Shown here: piece by piece, positions 1 through 11,779 of the stretch
Layout: the number at the start of each line of letters is the position of its first letter
How positions within the stretch are numbered: the first letter of the stretch is position 1
Assembly (NCBI GenBank): GCA_963930655.1
Contig: OZ005607.1
Location: forward strand, 26,668,874-26,732,873
From: Myrica gale
Lineage: Eukaryota; Streptophyta; Magnoliopsida; Fagales; Myricaceae
Direction: 5' to 3'
Length of the DNA stretch: 64,000 nt
Made by a program: the position numbers and the translations under genes
The notes under the pieces: generated by a model
The model's database searches: none
What the model saw: the letters and a program-made list of their open reading frames with translations, nothing else
What the model was told of the DNA's origin: nothing

Positions 1-1339
1 AATGAAAATGGTTAGAACTCAAGCATTGTCCTCTTACGTTATTTCCAATTGTACTCTCTCTTATCACTATCGAATCATCATATATAGTTTTGGATGACCT
101 TCAAAGCATTCTGACAACCTTCTTGTGGCCATCTAGATCAAGTGGCTTCAAGATTGTCATGTAATCCAAAACCAAAAACAAAAAGCATGGCAAAGAGCAC
201 TTAATTATGCTCTTGTTCTTCAAAATAAGGCCCTCCATCCTCTCTTCCCTTCCCGTAGTACTTTTTTTTATTGAATTACATCATCATCTTCCTAACATTT
301 CTAGTAAAATGTTAGGGACTATTCTCTTATTCACCTCCGTGCCATGTGACCTGCCATCTCCGGAGCCTTTGCACTGTTCTTCAATTTTGCACGGCGCAAG
401 CCGATAAAACAAAAAGATAGAGTCAATTTAGCTTTAAAGCAGCATTTGGTAGGAAATAACTAGCAACCGTGCATGTGAAATATTACTCTAGTAATATAAG
501 CGGTGCAAACAGGGAAGAAGCTGTGATCCATGCAAAAATCTCCAGAGACATTAGCAATTAGCTTGAGTTATTGCAATCCCCTTATATAAAGCAATAATCA
601 GATAATTGGGAAGTAAGCTATATGCTGGTTGATATATATATGATGAGTACAGCCACTATAATTATGTCATGTGATGATGGATGCTTTCCAACCTGCAAGA
701 TTCAGGTGATGTATGTGGTAGTAATGGTGGTGGCATGAACTACGCAATGTTCAGTCCTCGATATTGGTAGAAGTTCATTACAATTTCACATGAAAGGCAT
801 ATGGCCTGAAGAATCTGAATATGTATACCCTGAACTACGCAATGTTCAGTCCTCCATATTTACTTACCTTGTAAATATTCAGCGTCATTGCCAAACAAAT
901 CCTGGGATGGTGGATCAAAAGTTTCGATGCTTACAAACAATAAACAGGAATAAGTACTCGGCGCCTTTATTCCGTAAACATCTTTGTTGTAAGGGGAAAA
1001 TACATTTTTTACCCACAAACTATCATAGGTTTTGCACTTTGCACCCTAACCTACCAATTTTGATACATTGCACCCTCTAACTACCAATTTTTGGGGAATA
1101 TTCCCGAAATTTTGGGAATCTTTACTTTATTGAGATTTATTGGGGTTTGTGAAAAGTAGAGTGTGTAGGTATAAAATTTAAAAATTATGGAGTTTGTTTG
1201 GTTTGCCCAAATTATTGAGACCCCAAATTTTTAGAAAAACAAACATGTCGATTATAGAGCAAACTAAAGTTCCAATTAAATCATATTCAGGAATTGTGAA
1301 GATATATAACTGGCAAAGATAGCAAAAGCGAGGATAACT
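1..1339. other. no recognised gene; AT-rich spacer
   Basis: Several short open frames exist here, but none shows a codon pattern or motif I recognise. A short exact direct repeat lies at 736-758 and 831-853. From about 1085 the text has TTTGGGG/CCCCAAAT stretches that resemble decayed MITE arms. Confidence 0.5.
736..853. repeat. 23-bp exact direct repeat
   Basis: The 23 bases at 736-758 recur exactly at 831-853, 95 bp downstream. The spacer is not itself repeated, so this may be a small duplication remnant or a footprint. No function is inferred. Confidence 0.7.
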
Positions 1340-4300
1340 TTGGAATCGGGCATATTTAATGACGTAAATTTGATAGAGCTATGTATCAATATAACCATTG
1401 AGAAGATTCTGAACGCTAATCACTCACTTCTCTCAAACTTTTCTCTCAGACGTTTTCACTATCCATTTGAGATCTCTCAAGGAACTTCAAGTAAAACTTC
1501 CTTCATGAATTTCATGTATTTCGATTAAATATTATCCGTTGTTTAGTTTGTTGTGTTGTTTGTGTCTATGAAATTACGTTGTTTTGCTGGTGTTCATCGA
1601 AACACGTTCGGACGTCTTTTTACACCATCCGGACGTTTTATGCAATGTCAGGACGATCATTGTATGTTCGGACGGTTTTTATTAGGTTCAGACGTCCTAA
1701 AATTTAAACGATGCAGTTTGAACGTTTGTGCGAACGGTTTATGCTCATGTTCGGACGATTGACCATGTAACACTTTAGGAGAAGTATCACCAATGTCGGA
1801 GGACAAACGGAGCGACCAACCTAGACAGAAGCCTATTTAGCAGAGTTAAACGAGAGTATTCGGGCGATAGTGCAGCCGACGCATTCGTTGTGCATAGAGC
1901 TCCAATGCCGCTTGATCGGTCTGGAGACCAAACTTGCTCTAACGGATAGGGCTATAACGGAAGAGCTATATATTATGCGGATGAAACTAATAAGAATGAG
2001 AGAATAATTGTATCAGTTGTCCTAGTTTGTCCATACCATTCCGGTACAGTTGCAGACACTCGTCAGACAGGTGGATAATATGGAGGAGTATTTGGCGCAT
2101 GTTCGTGATGCCCTCGGACAAGATTTGGATGAGTCAGTCGCAACTCGTGATTTGAACTAGTCTTCTGTTTATACTTTATCACTATTATTTATTTATCGTT
2201 TAAAGGACCGTTTCCGACTTGTACTAGCCATTATGATTGTATTTTTTGTTCGATATTTGAATTATTTTTTATTTTTTTATATTAATTATATTTTTTACTA
2301 GATTAAATTTATTACAATTTGAACGGATAATTAGTCAAATTAAATGGGTGATTACACCAACGGAACGGTTAGTGTAATTAGATTTTAACGGTTAGAGTAA
2401 TTAGCTTGCAATTACAATTAAATTGAAGATTAGTTATAACAGATATTTAATATAAAAATCTACCTAACTATATTTTTTTATGTATTCAAAATAAATAAAT
2501 TAAGTTAAATATTTGTGCCAAATTACATTGCGTTAAATTGAATGAAATAAATTAAATTATTTATGTAAATTAAATCAGTTAAATAAATTAGGTTTTGTGA
2601 AATAAAGTAAATTAAGTGAATTTAAACTACGAAATAAATCTGCTAGCCGTTTGGACTCTGTTCATGCACGTCCGGAGTCCCATATCGCAACTGAGAGTAA
2701 ATGAGGTTGGCGTTGGAAAGGTTTAGGCACTCATACGGACGTACCTGTAACTGTCGCATGACATACACATGTTTTCGTTATAGGAAAGCTGAAAATGGTT
2801 GTAACCGTCCGCACGAGTGATAGATGTCCGTACTGGATTCGCCATTTATTCATCCAAACGTGCGCTTCCACATCACGTCAATTCATTACAACGTCCGGAC
2901 TGGACGTTCACACGCCTTGATACAAGGTCCGGACGTGGTTATTGTGCCGAACAGTTTTAAACGGTTTAAATTTTAGCATTTAATACGAAGTACGTCGATT
3001 GGACCATGTGTGTAGAACGGAGTCCGGACGACCTACGTGGTGTCCGGACGCTAGCGACGTATTTTGAAAATACGAACAGTTTGTCATTTTCACAAACACC
3101 GAACCGTTTCTCCTAAAAATCTCTCAAATCTTGACGTAATATCACTCTTTCGTGGATCTAATCACATCCAGGTATGTTTTGCTTACTTTTAACAATATTT
3201 AAATGGTAAAAATTTCATTTTTTTTTTATAGTTTAATGTATAGAATTTCAATTCTATTTTTTACTTAGTACATTGTGTTTTTTGATTGATTTTTTCGTAG
3301 AAATTGATTGTGTTAAGTGTTAATTTGTTTTAAGTGTATTAGTTTGTTTTTTGGTTGAATTTTTGGGCGAGTGGGGGACGTGGAGAGACGCTGTCATGAC
3401 TGAGTTAACTCGGTCCTCCTCCAGTAAGTGTCCGAACACATTATATAGTCGTCCGAACATCGTATTTGGGCGTTCGAACTCTTATCGAAGTCTTCTGGTG
3501 GTATATATTGTCGTTTTGATTGTGTCCGATACTTTTTCATTGTAGTCCGAACGATTTAATGTTAAATTTAAATAGTTTTTTTATCTTCTTTCTTTGGGTT
3601 GGACGGGTATCCAAAGTTGTTCGGACGCTATTTAGACTTTCAAAACGGATACTTTGACGTTTTGATAATGTCCGGACGCTTCAAGCATACGTCCGGACTG
3701 AATTATTAGTGTTCAGACGACGTTGTTTTGGTTCGGACGTTCGTTGTTTTGGTTCGGACATGTTTCTAACCGTGTGAACGCTTTTTTGTGCAGATTCAAA
3801 AAAAAATGAGTAAGCGTATACGTACCAGCGGACAGGCTGATGAGGAGCAATCTTCCACTCGAGTTTTAACGGTGGAGAACATACAGCGATCATTATGTCT
3901 CGCTCGATTGTTGTCGAGTGGGACATCAAGTTGGCAGACGTTAACGATCTCACATTTGAGGGTTGGACACTTCCGAAGGTGGTGGAGGGGTTAGGTTGGC
4001 TTCCATTGATCCACAGGATCGAGTTTGCGTCAAAAAATATAGTTCGGGAATGAGCAAGGAGGGCCGACCTACTAAGGCCGAGATATTCCGGACCATGCTA
4101 GGCGATGATGCAACGATTTTGGATGGAGCCTATATGATACACGGGCAACAAGACCACGCTCTCCAAATCGATGGTCTAGACATGCCGAGCACTGAAAGCC
4201 ATTCGGGTTGGTAGAGTAAGACGACAGGAGCAGCTCACGGAGGCAATGGAGGGGAAGGATCTTGGACAGAGCTCGACCCAGGGACTTGGGCCACAACGAC

Positions 4301-5290
4301 TGAGTTGGATGGACGATATGATGACGGAGCTGTCTTAGCGAATGCAATTGGTCTTACAGCCCACCCATTGCATGATCAGTGATATTAGTCGTCATCTGAC
4401 AGCTTTGGAGCAGAATATAGCCGACATGGACGTTGGGTGGAAGAAGGAGGTTGCTACGCTTAAGGAGGTGCTGAAGGGCGTGACAATTGGTGCAGAGCTC
4501 TTTCCCCTGACTGAGCGGGTTGTGCTGATAGAAGAGCACCTTCGTCACGTACTAAAACTCACGGATGATGATGATGATGAGCAGTAGTCTACGGACATTT
4601 ACTTTTATTATCATGTTTATTTTTTTATTATGTTTTGAGGACATTTACTTTTATATTATGTTTTGTGGACATGTATTGATTTTATTTGATGTTTTTGTTC
4701 ATATTATGTTTTGACGATACTTGATATATTTATGTCATTTCAGTTATGTTATTTTTATTTGTTAGAACTTAATACAATTTGTTAATTAATGTGACGTTTC
4801 TGATTTCGGTACACTCATTCAAAAAAATATTGATATTAGAACTTAATCCACTTAAGATTATTTACATTATTAACTAACTTTGGTTATTTAAAACTTGCTA
4901 ATAAAGTTAATTATAAATGAAAAAAATATGAAAATCATCCAAAACCGTTAGGACATTAATGTCTCCGTCCGGACTATTTAATGTTAGCTCGAACGGTGTC
5001 GTATTATATAAAAGAAACTGTCCGAACACTTGTTTATACGATCGGGACTCTTGAAATTCAAAAAACCGTGCGGACGCGTGTTTACTAAGGTGTGGACGTA
5101 GTTGTTTATTATCAGATGCTATCGTCTTGATACTTTCTAAACGGTCTTGTGTGATGTAAGGTAGTGTTCGGACGGTATTTGACCGTCCAAATGTCTATGT
5201 TAATGAGCATACGCTGTCGTTTGAGAATTACTAAAGTGGTGTGTTGAACTGTAAGAGGGAGTTCGGACAGGTACATCGTGGTGCGGACAC
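1340..5290. repeat. decayed repeat region dense in GTCCGGACG-like words
   Basis: Some 30-40 copies of GTCCGGACG, GTTCGGACG and close variants occur in both orientations. They cluster at about 1600-1760, 2640-3060, 3420-3780 and 4960-5290. Two similar modules are visible. Each runs from a CTCTCAAA-type leader (1430, 3120), through a word cluster, to a coding-like stretch (about 1790-2160 and 3806-4587), and ends in an AT-rich tail. No LTRs, TIRs or target-site duplication were found, so the class is unknown. It is broken and looks old. An Athila-like or other LTR-retroelement relic is the likeliest origin; a CACTA-like or Helitron origin is not excluded. Confidence 0.45.
3806..4587 (+). pseudogene. 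coding-like module of unknown repeat, broken
   Basis: An ATG opens a charged N-terminal stretch. A segment of the type FEGWTLPKVVEGLGWL follows, resembling the plant transposon domain found in Athila-type retroelement ORFs. The 3' part looks like a coiled coil and ends in an acidic tail (DDDDDEQ). The resemblance is from memory and weak. The module is broken in several places and is treated as a fossil. Confidence 0.35.
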
Positions 5291-5621
5291 TTATAAAATT
5301 TTGGCGGCATGAATTTCCTTTATATATATATATAGAGAGAGAGAAAAAAAAAACTAACAATATATCTGTCTCTTACGTGATCATGCGTATGATAGAGGCG
5401 CCATCGTCCACGAATTACTCACATAATTGATTTAAGCTTTTTAGTTTTTAGTTTTTTTTTAAAAAATTAGGATTATTAAATTTTTGCCGCCTTCACTTGA
5501 GCTGATTTTTGTTAACGTCACCATTGGCTTCTCTTTCTGGAAACACGTTTTTGAGCTTTGCTTCTGTTCCTCAAACGGCTAGCTTAATTTGCAAGCGAAG
5601 AACGATTTTCCTAACCATCAG
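5291..5621. other. upstream region of the ACD11-like exon, with TA/GA microsatellite
   Basis: A short TATATATA/GAGAGAGA tract lies near 5322-5345, followed by AT-rich sequence. Its last 8 bases form the left target-site copy of the hAT insertion that begins at 5622. It probably holds the original distal promoter of the ACD11-like gene, but I see no specific elements. Confidence 0.35.
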
Positions 5622-6644
5622 CAGTGGCGGAACTAGGACCAAAATTCAGGGGGGTCGAATTTTAAAAGCGAAATAACAAGAATTTTTTTTCCTTTGTAAT
5701 GTTAAAAATTATTTTATAATTACAATATCAAAAATTAATAACTATAAGCATTAAAAATATTACAATACATGTACATATGTGACAATTGCATCCTACTCAT
5801 CAACATTTTTTCTCACTTTACACCTTTGTTTGTAGCTACGCCTACTTTTGATGATCTTTAACATAGAATTTAGCCTCTAGCAGGTGAATAGATACTCCAA
5901 GCTAGATTTTAATTCATAAACTCGCACAACAAAACTAGATGTAGTCAAGGAAAGAAAAAAAAAACAGGGGTAAGTTCCCTCCCTCCTTTTCAATATTATG
6001 CCAAGAAGGAAGAAATTTCTGGCAAAAGCTTAAAAGACTTACTGTTCTCATGGTCTCTCAATGATGTTCTTAATAAAGATATGTACAAAAACCAGGTTTA
6101 AGTTGTGATTATCTAATTAAGCACATAACCTCTATAATTTTCGTTACAGATTATAGACATTAGGGAGGTAGTCTCTTAAGTATAATTCCTCTTCATTTCA
6201 GGTCACAGGACAAAAACACAAGCGGTTACTTATGCAAAGTGAACATGCTCCCACTTATTTCTTGAATGTCCACTGGCAAAGTGGGTCCGGATTTCCAGTG
6301 GTCGGTACTTCCACTCGAATCGTGGCCGTCAATTAAGTTGGCAGTTCAAGTTTCCAAGATAAAGTCATAACTGGAGATTGAGCCACATCAGTGTGTGACT
6401 GTTTATGCACGTAGCTAAAGAGTAGGACCCATTTGGATAGTGGCACATACATTGATCTTTCTACAATTGTTTAGATCGTACCCCTTAGGAATAAATATGG
6501 GCCCTTAAGAATAGGATTCGGCTTGAGGGGTAACGGCCCTTATTTTTTTTAAAAAAAATATTTATATTTTCATGTAAAAGTTCTTTTTTTGTGGCTTGAG
6601 GGGTAGCGGCCGCCCAGGACCGCTACCCCTTCGTTCCGCCACTG
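5622..6644. mobile_element. non-autonomous hAT element, 1023 bp
   Basis: The left terminus is CAGTGGCGGAACTAGG and the right terminus is GTTCCGCCACTG, its inverse. Both sides carry the 8-bp target-site duplication ACCATCAG (5614-5621 and 6645-6652), as expected for hAT. No transposase was recognised. The subterminal region is rich in GGGGTAGCGG and its complement. It interrupts the 5' region of the ACD11-like gene. A related sequence at about 47088 reads straight through ACCATCAG without the insertion, an independent empty site. The TIR family matches the element at 8866-10970. Confidence 0.92.
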
Positions 6645-6813
6645 ACCATCAGTGAAAAGCGCGTATTCTATAGATTCTTTTTCTCTCCTTTTGTTCTTAA
6701 AGCCATTTCCATTTCATTTCAAGGCAGCAAAGAAAAATCGAATTTCCCAAAACCAAAAGTTGAAGGGGGTAGATATATATAGAGAGAGGTAGAGAGACAT
6801 CCTCGTACATTGA
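6645..6813 (+). promoter_or_regulatory. 5' UTR/proximal region of the ACD11-like gene
   Basis: The sequence from ACCATCAGTGAAAA to the ATG includes a pyrimidine-rich stretch, a TTTCATTTCAAGGCAG segment and a TATATATAGAGAG tract. A diverged copy of the same sequence lies at 47088-47310, where the coding exon does not follow. Confidence 0.55.
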
Positions 6814-6996
6814 ATGGAGGACATGAAGCCACTGTGGAATTTATCGGAGGCTTTCAAGGAGCTCGCCGCCACTATTGACTCCCAAACTGCAGATATGAAG
6901 CTCGCTCCATTCTCCCTCACGTGCTCTCTCATCGTGCCTCTCATTGGTAGCATGGGCATCGCCTCCAAGTTCGCTGAGGTCTACTACGCCGCCAGG
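6814..6996 (+). pseudogene. ACD11-like glycolipid-transfer protein, first exon only
   Basis: The exon encodes about 61 residues from an in-frame ATG. The pattern FKELAATIDSQTADMKLAPF, then a CSLIVPLIGSMGIASKFAE-type stretch, matches the N-terminus of plant ACD11 glycolipid/ceramide-1-phosphate transfer proteins, which run to about 200 residues. The exon ends at a plausible donor (CCAGG|GTACAG). None of the later exons, including the sphingolipid-headgroup-binding residues, was found downstream; instead there are transposon sequences up to 10970. ACD11 acts as a cytosolic sphingolipid carrier and cell-death regulator in Arabidopsis. Here it is either a truncated gene remnant or a gene whose remaining exons were lost. 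The family call is confident; function is unlikely. Confidence 0.8.
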
Positions 6997-7012
6997 GTAC
7001 AGCTCGCTCCAT

Positions 7013-7269
7013 TAGTGTTTGTTTACACCTAAAATTTTACTAAAATTTTAACTTTTTCATAACCTCATTCTCTCTCTTACTTTTTCCTCTTACTTTTTTC
7101 ACTTTTTACAAACTTTTTCACTTTTTTACTTACTTTTTCATTCTCTCTCCTTACCTTTTTCCAACTTTTTTTCCACTTTTTTACTCACTTTTTTACTTTT
7201 TCATTCTCTCTCTCACTTTTTCACAACTACTAAAATTTTACCCCAAAATTTTACTTACACAAACACCAT
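7013..7269. mobile_element. short TIR element (MITE) in the first intron of the ACD11-like gene
   Basis: The left end reads GTGTTTGTTTACACCTAAAA and the right end, reversed, reads GTGTTTGTGTAAGTAAAA. The inside is repetitive CTTTTTCAC/CTCTCTTAC. The target-site duplication is unclear, so I do not assign a superfamily. Confidence 0.55.
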
Positions 7270-7299
7270 CAGACTTGTAATTGCATGGGAAAGAAACAT

Positions 7300-8146
7300 T
7301 TTTTTTCTTTTTTTTAGTCCATTAATCACGTATTAATAAAATCTAAACTAATGAAATTTAAATTTTAAAATCAATAAAATTAAAGATCATCTTTAAAGAT
7401 AAGATCAGAATTTTAAGTTCAAAGTAATAAAATCTAAAATCAATAAACTTAGAGAACATCACAATAAGATAAGAATGTAAAGTCTCAACCAATAAAATCC
7501 AAAATAATAAACTTAACAAGATGAGAATCTAAAATCTCAACGAATAAAATTCAAAATAATAAACGTAGAGATACAAACATCTTAAAGATGAGTAACTCCT
7601 TTAAACTAAAAATAAACTTATACACCAAGTTATAATTTATAAAAATAAAAATATTATTCAAACTAATAAACTAACAAAAGCAGAAATGGGGGAGAGGGGT
7701 CCGGGGTGTGCGAACAAATGAGGGAGGGGGGTCCGAGGTGCGCGAACAAATTGGGTTGGGGTCCGGGGTTCAAAAGAAAACGAAATTGTTTTTTTTTGCC
7801 AAAGGGGCCTTGGGGTCAAGGGAAATGGGGTCGCGCAGGGGAAAAACTCGTGGGTCGGGCCTCAGGGAAATGGGGAAGCGTGGGTGGGCCAGGGGGAAAA
7901 ACACAAAATGGGATTATGGGGGAGGCTCGAATGGGGAGACAGGGAGGGGGCCAAGGGGGTTAAACAGCTTAAACGTTATAAATATATATTTATATATTAA
8001 AAAAAACTTAGTGTCCCTGGAATCGAGAATAGCACCGTGTTTTTGGCAAAACCCTCAACCGGTACCGGCACCGTTGAAGCAGAAAACTGGCAACCCGGTG
8101 CCGGTGTCGGTGTCACTGGAATTTTCCGGTGGTACTGAACAGCCCT
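7300..8146. mobile_element. partial hAT-like element of the TAGGG family (3' end)
   Basis: An AT-rich stretch with imperfect repeats of an AATAAAATCYAAAATAATAAAC-like unit (7310-7680) leads into a G-rich block (7680-7970). The right terminus has ACCGGTACCGG and TACTGAACAGCCCTA. The order (AT-rich, G-rich, CCGG words, CCCTA end) matches the complete element at 17568-19874. No left terminus was identified, so it is probably truncated. Open frames through the G-rich block are composition artefacts. Confidence 0.45.
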
Positions 8147-8689
8147 AAGTAATTGTTGCGTTGCTAACCCAGACGTTTCTTGTTGTAAATGTTACTCGTT
8201 TGTTTTTTTTTTCAAAGTTTCTAGGTATTTCTTTGAAAGAGATGCATAAAAACTACATAAAAAAAACAAGGAATATAAAAACGTTTCTCATTGCCATTAT
8301 ACTATGTGCGAGACCCAGCAATACCCTAGGATCGTGGGTAGAAGGGACTGGATTTACATGGAAGAAAAATTAGGATTGGACAGATGAGTGATAAAAGTTT
8401 AACAATACTGAACAAATAAGTTTTAGACCCGCAACAATACCAAACGAATCTTAAGAAGTATGAATAAGTTTATTAAAAATTCTGCACAACTTTTAATAAG
8501 AATGTGAGAAACATAATTATATTCACACGAATAATGCAATCTGATCTAATTGTTAATTAATCACACCAGAATACAAAATATCTCAGAAGATTTTATATGT
8601 TCTAAATGACCTTAATTAATAATATGATTAACATGTTAGAATATTTCCTTTTAAGTGACCTAGTTGACGTATGATAATACGATATATTT

Positions 8690-8841
8690 ATTTCTATATT
8701 TTAAATACTTTTAGTCCTTAATTTTCGATATTGTAACTCTAAGATAATTTTTTGCATTATAAAAAAGAAGAAATTTTTTTTTTGTCATTTCGCCTTTAAA
8801 GTTTGCCGCCCTTAGATTTTAATCATGGCTCCGCTGCTAGT
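8690..8841. mobile_element. diverged right end of an older hAT of the 8866 family
   Basis: The text TTGATATTGTAACTCTAAGA near 10850 has a close match (TCGATATTGTAACTCTAAGA) near 8725. It continues to a decayed terminus (CATGGCTCCGCTGCTAG) like the GGTTCCGCCACTG end at 10970. It therefore appears to be a second, older 3' end lying just outside the younger element. Confidence 0.5.
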
Positions 8842-9174
8842 CAAGGAGGACCAATGTGCCCAGAACAGGGGCGGACCCAGGCCCGGGTGAACCTGGGCGG
8901 CCGCCCGAGGTCCGCCCTTAAAAAAAAAATTTTATGTATTTTTTTTTAAATAAAAATTAATGTATTTAAAAAAAAAAGTTGGTCTGGGCCACCCTGGTTG
9001 GCTGGCCCAGGCCAACATAAGCCCGCCCGGGTAACTCTCTGAGTAGTAAATGAGAAAACGAACATCGTTATTAAGCTTTCACTTTTAATGGGAATAGGAT
9101 CTGCAAAGATAAAAATCCATTTGAGAAAACATCTATAAAGTAAAGGTGAGTGGAATTGTGGAAACTTGTCACAG

Positions 9175-9332
9175 GCTCACAATTACCACCATTCGAGATA
9201 CCGCGGATTCCAGATGTGTTAAGGCCTCCATCAAATACTGGAAGTGGTGAATTTGAAGTTACGTATCTCGATGCAGATATCCGCATTACCAGAGGAGACA
9301 GAGACGAGCTTAGGGTTTTTGTTATTGCGTAA
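9175..9332 (+). pseudogene. captured last exon of a PAP13-like plastid-lipid-associated protein (fibrillin)
   Basis: The stretch opens right after a TTGTCACAG acceptor and encodes about 52 residues to a TAA. It includes SQLPPFEIPRIPDVLRP, NTGSGEFEVTYLDADIRI and RGDRDELRVFVI, the C-terminal signature of PAP/fibrillin proteins of the PAP13 type. These act at thylakoids and plastoglobules. It is one exon without upstream partners, it lies inside the hAT element and it has the transposase's orientation. The best explanation is transduplication of a host exon with part of its preceding intron. Alone it encodes no functional protein. Confidence 0.85.
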
Positions 9333-10113
9333 TACCTTTACATGAACACTTTCTGCATTCTCAGTTCCTGCTTCTGCTGGTACTGTAGTTTTTTCCCTTC
9401 CATTTTACAGGAGCAGTCTTTTTTTGTTTACTTTTTTTGGGAGGGAGGTGATGTAGTACAATTAAGAATAATTTACCCATAGTACTATTGTAAATCTATC
9501 ATATATAAATTGAAACTCTACCTTATATTAATATGCAGTTCTAATGACTTTCTTTTCCTCCCAATTTTCCAGTAAAACGCATATAAACTCCCTAATATCT
9601 GGGTAGATCACATTGATTGTTTGGGTTTTCAATGTTTCTTCTAATGACATCCATATAGTGTGAATGTGTTTTAATCAGTCACTTTCATCCCTCTCTTATA
9701 GTAAATTCCTATTTATTTCAATTATGCTTGCACTTTTTTATTATTATAGATAATTATGCTCGCACTCAGTTATTATTCTTTATAGATAATTATGTTCCTA
9801 CATTGCTGGGAAATAAATTATGTAGCAAATTAAATATTTACTTGTTAATTTATTGTTCTTTATGTGGATTTGTGTAGTAAAGATCAAAATCCCTTGCTGG
9901 AAGCACATTTGAACTTTGCCAATATACTTGCTTATTTGCTGGAAGGACATTTGCGGTAGGTAATCTCCTTTCTTTAAAACTTTTTTTCATTTCTTGCTTA
10001 ACTCTAGGTTGGATTGTGAAGGAAACCGGAGGAAGAGATGTTATTTGTGTAGTAGTTTTTAGGTTGGATTGTGATGTTGTTGAGCCTAGGACAACCTTAG
10101 TTGAACCCAATTT

Positions 10114-10811
10114 TTGGAAGAAGTCAAAACATTTTGTCTGAATAATTTTATCAATGTGCCCAATATGGAAAACATTATACAAACTCGCTGTCGTTCGAGG
10201 CGTGGAGGGCAAACAATTACTTATTTGCATTATTTTCGTGTGGAAGTCTTATGTCAGGTTATTGATTTGATTGCTCAGGAGATGAATAATCGTTTCACAA
10301 AAACAAGTATGAAGTTACTTCTTTGCATAACATGTCTTGATCCAAGGGACTCATTCTCAGCATTTGATCTTGATAGATTATGTCGTCTTGTTGAATTTTA
10401 CCCTGAAGATTTCTCAACAATTGATCGCGTGGTACTTAGAGATCAGCTTGACACCTGCATTAGAGATGTTAGAAGAACTAATTTTTTTCTGGGCTTCAAG
10501 ATATTGGAACTCTTGCTATGAAGATGGTTGAGACCAGAAAGAATATTTTGTATCCATTGGTTTATCTTCTTATTACGTTGGCATTGGTCTTACCGGTTAC
10601 GACTGCAACCGTTGAGAGAGTGTTATCTGCGATGAAAATTATTAAGACTGATTTGTGTAATAAGATGAGAGATGATTGGATGAATGATTGCATGGTAGTG
10701 TACATCGAGCAGGAAATTTTTGAAACTATTGAGAATGAAGTCATTTTGCAACGTTTTCAGAAGATGCACAACCGTAAGATCCAATTGTCCCCTCTCAGTC
10801 GTAGTACATAG
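10114..10811 (+). pseudogene. hAT transposase C-terminal fragment
   Basis: The first part (about 10200-10490) matches plant hAT/ZMYM1-like transposases: a YFRVEVLCQVIDLI-like segment, then TCLDPRDSFSAFDLDRLCRL and DQLDTCIRDVRR. The second part contains KMVETRKNILYPLVYLLI, LPVTTATVERVLSAMKIIKT and MRDDWMNDCMVVYIEQEIF, the hAT dimerisation domain. The two parts are in different frames. The shift lies near a T run at about 10485, since the other frame there reads LQDIGTLAMKMVE. The catalytic N-terminal half is absent, so this is a dead transposase. Confidence 0.88.
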
Positions 10812-10978
10812 TACGGTATGTGTAATTCAATATTTTTTTATGTTTTTAGTCTTTAATATTTTGATATTGTAACTCTAAGACAATTTTTTACATTACGTAT
10901 ACAAAAAAATTTCCGTTATTTTACTTTAAAAGTTCGCCCGGGTTAATTTTCATTCCTGGTTCCGCCACTGGCCCAGAA

Positions 10979-11779
10979 ACTGGTCTAACTAATTTATGTT
11001 AGCAGGGCCCGTAGAGAAGCCGAAGGAAAGTATATATATACGTAGAGTAATGATATACATCAGACTCAAAACAGACTTTCATCAGACTTTTGCATATGTG
11101 GCATCTATTTATATTGTGTTTTTTATTTATCAATTGTATTATGAGCAGTTTTTATTTTTAAAAAATATAGATGAATGACACGTATGTACAGAATATGATA
11201 AAATTCTGTTTTGATTCTGATGTATATCCTTACTCATATAGTTATCCCTTTCGTTGAGAAAAAAGTCCGGAAGCTATGTCCTTAAATTCAGACCCATACA
11301 ATCAGCATGATCACCGAGCTCCTTTGGGTAAGGTGATACGAAACAAAGACTTCTCATTTGCATTAAAGCGTCTCGTTACTAGCAAAAAAAAAACATCCCG
11401 CACCTCGATGTATATATAATCCATTATGCAACCCGAAAACCACCCGCCACTTTTTCACAGGTCTGTGCTTTGGAAATTACAGAAATATTCACAAGTTTTG
11501 GAACCTTCAAAACCTTTTCTTAGCTGCTTAGAAAAAAAAATCCCTTTTTTCTGAGCAAATGCAGATTTTCGCATTAATAAAGTACTGGTAGCATTTATTA
11601 ATGCACATTTTCGAATCAGAATAAGAATTGAAAAACAAATACACTGAACGGAGAAAATGCAGCATTCAAAATTTAAAATCACCCTATTACAAAATAGATC
11701 GATCCATAACTGGAATTTACCAAGCTAGGTTGAAGGTCAAGACAAAAGGGAAAAAGCCACAAGTCTTCCGAGTTCATAG
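10979..11779. other. no recognised gene
   Basis: Host-like sequence resumes after the hAT target site. Short open frames occur on both strands, but none has a recognised motif or support. Confidence 0.4.

Larger units (their letters stand above)
8866..10970 (+). mobile_element. hAT transposon, 2.1 kb, with transposase remnant and captured exon
   Basis: The ends are CAGGGGCGGACCCAGG and the inverse of CAGTGGCGGAACCAGG. They are flanked by the 8-bp duplication GCCCAGAA at 8858-8865 and 10971-10978. Internal contents on the plus strand are a fibrillin last exon (9175-9332) and the C-terminal part of a hAT transposase (10114-10811). The N-terminal zinc finger and most of the catalytic core are missing, so it is not autonomous. 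The shared TIR suggests the same family as 5622-6644. Confidence 0.93.

Noticed and set aside
207-407. 66-codon frame near the left edge
   Set aside because: It has random-like composition, with no motif or context.
7706-8148. Gly/Arg-rich frames up to 146 codons
   Set aside because: They follow a G-rich repeat block in a decayed hAT-like element; composition explains the openness.
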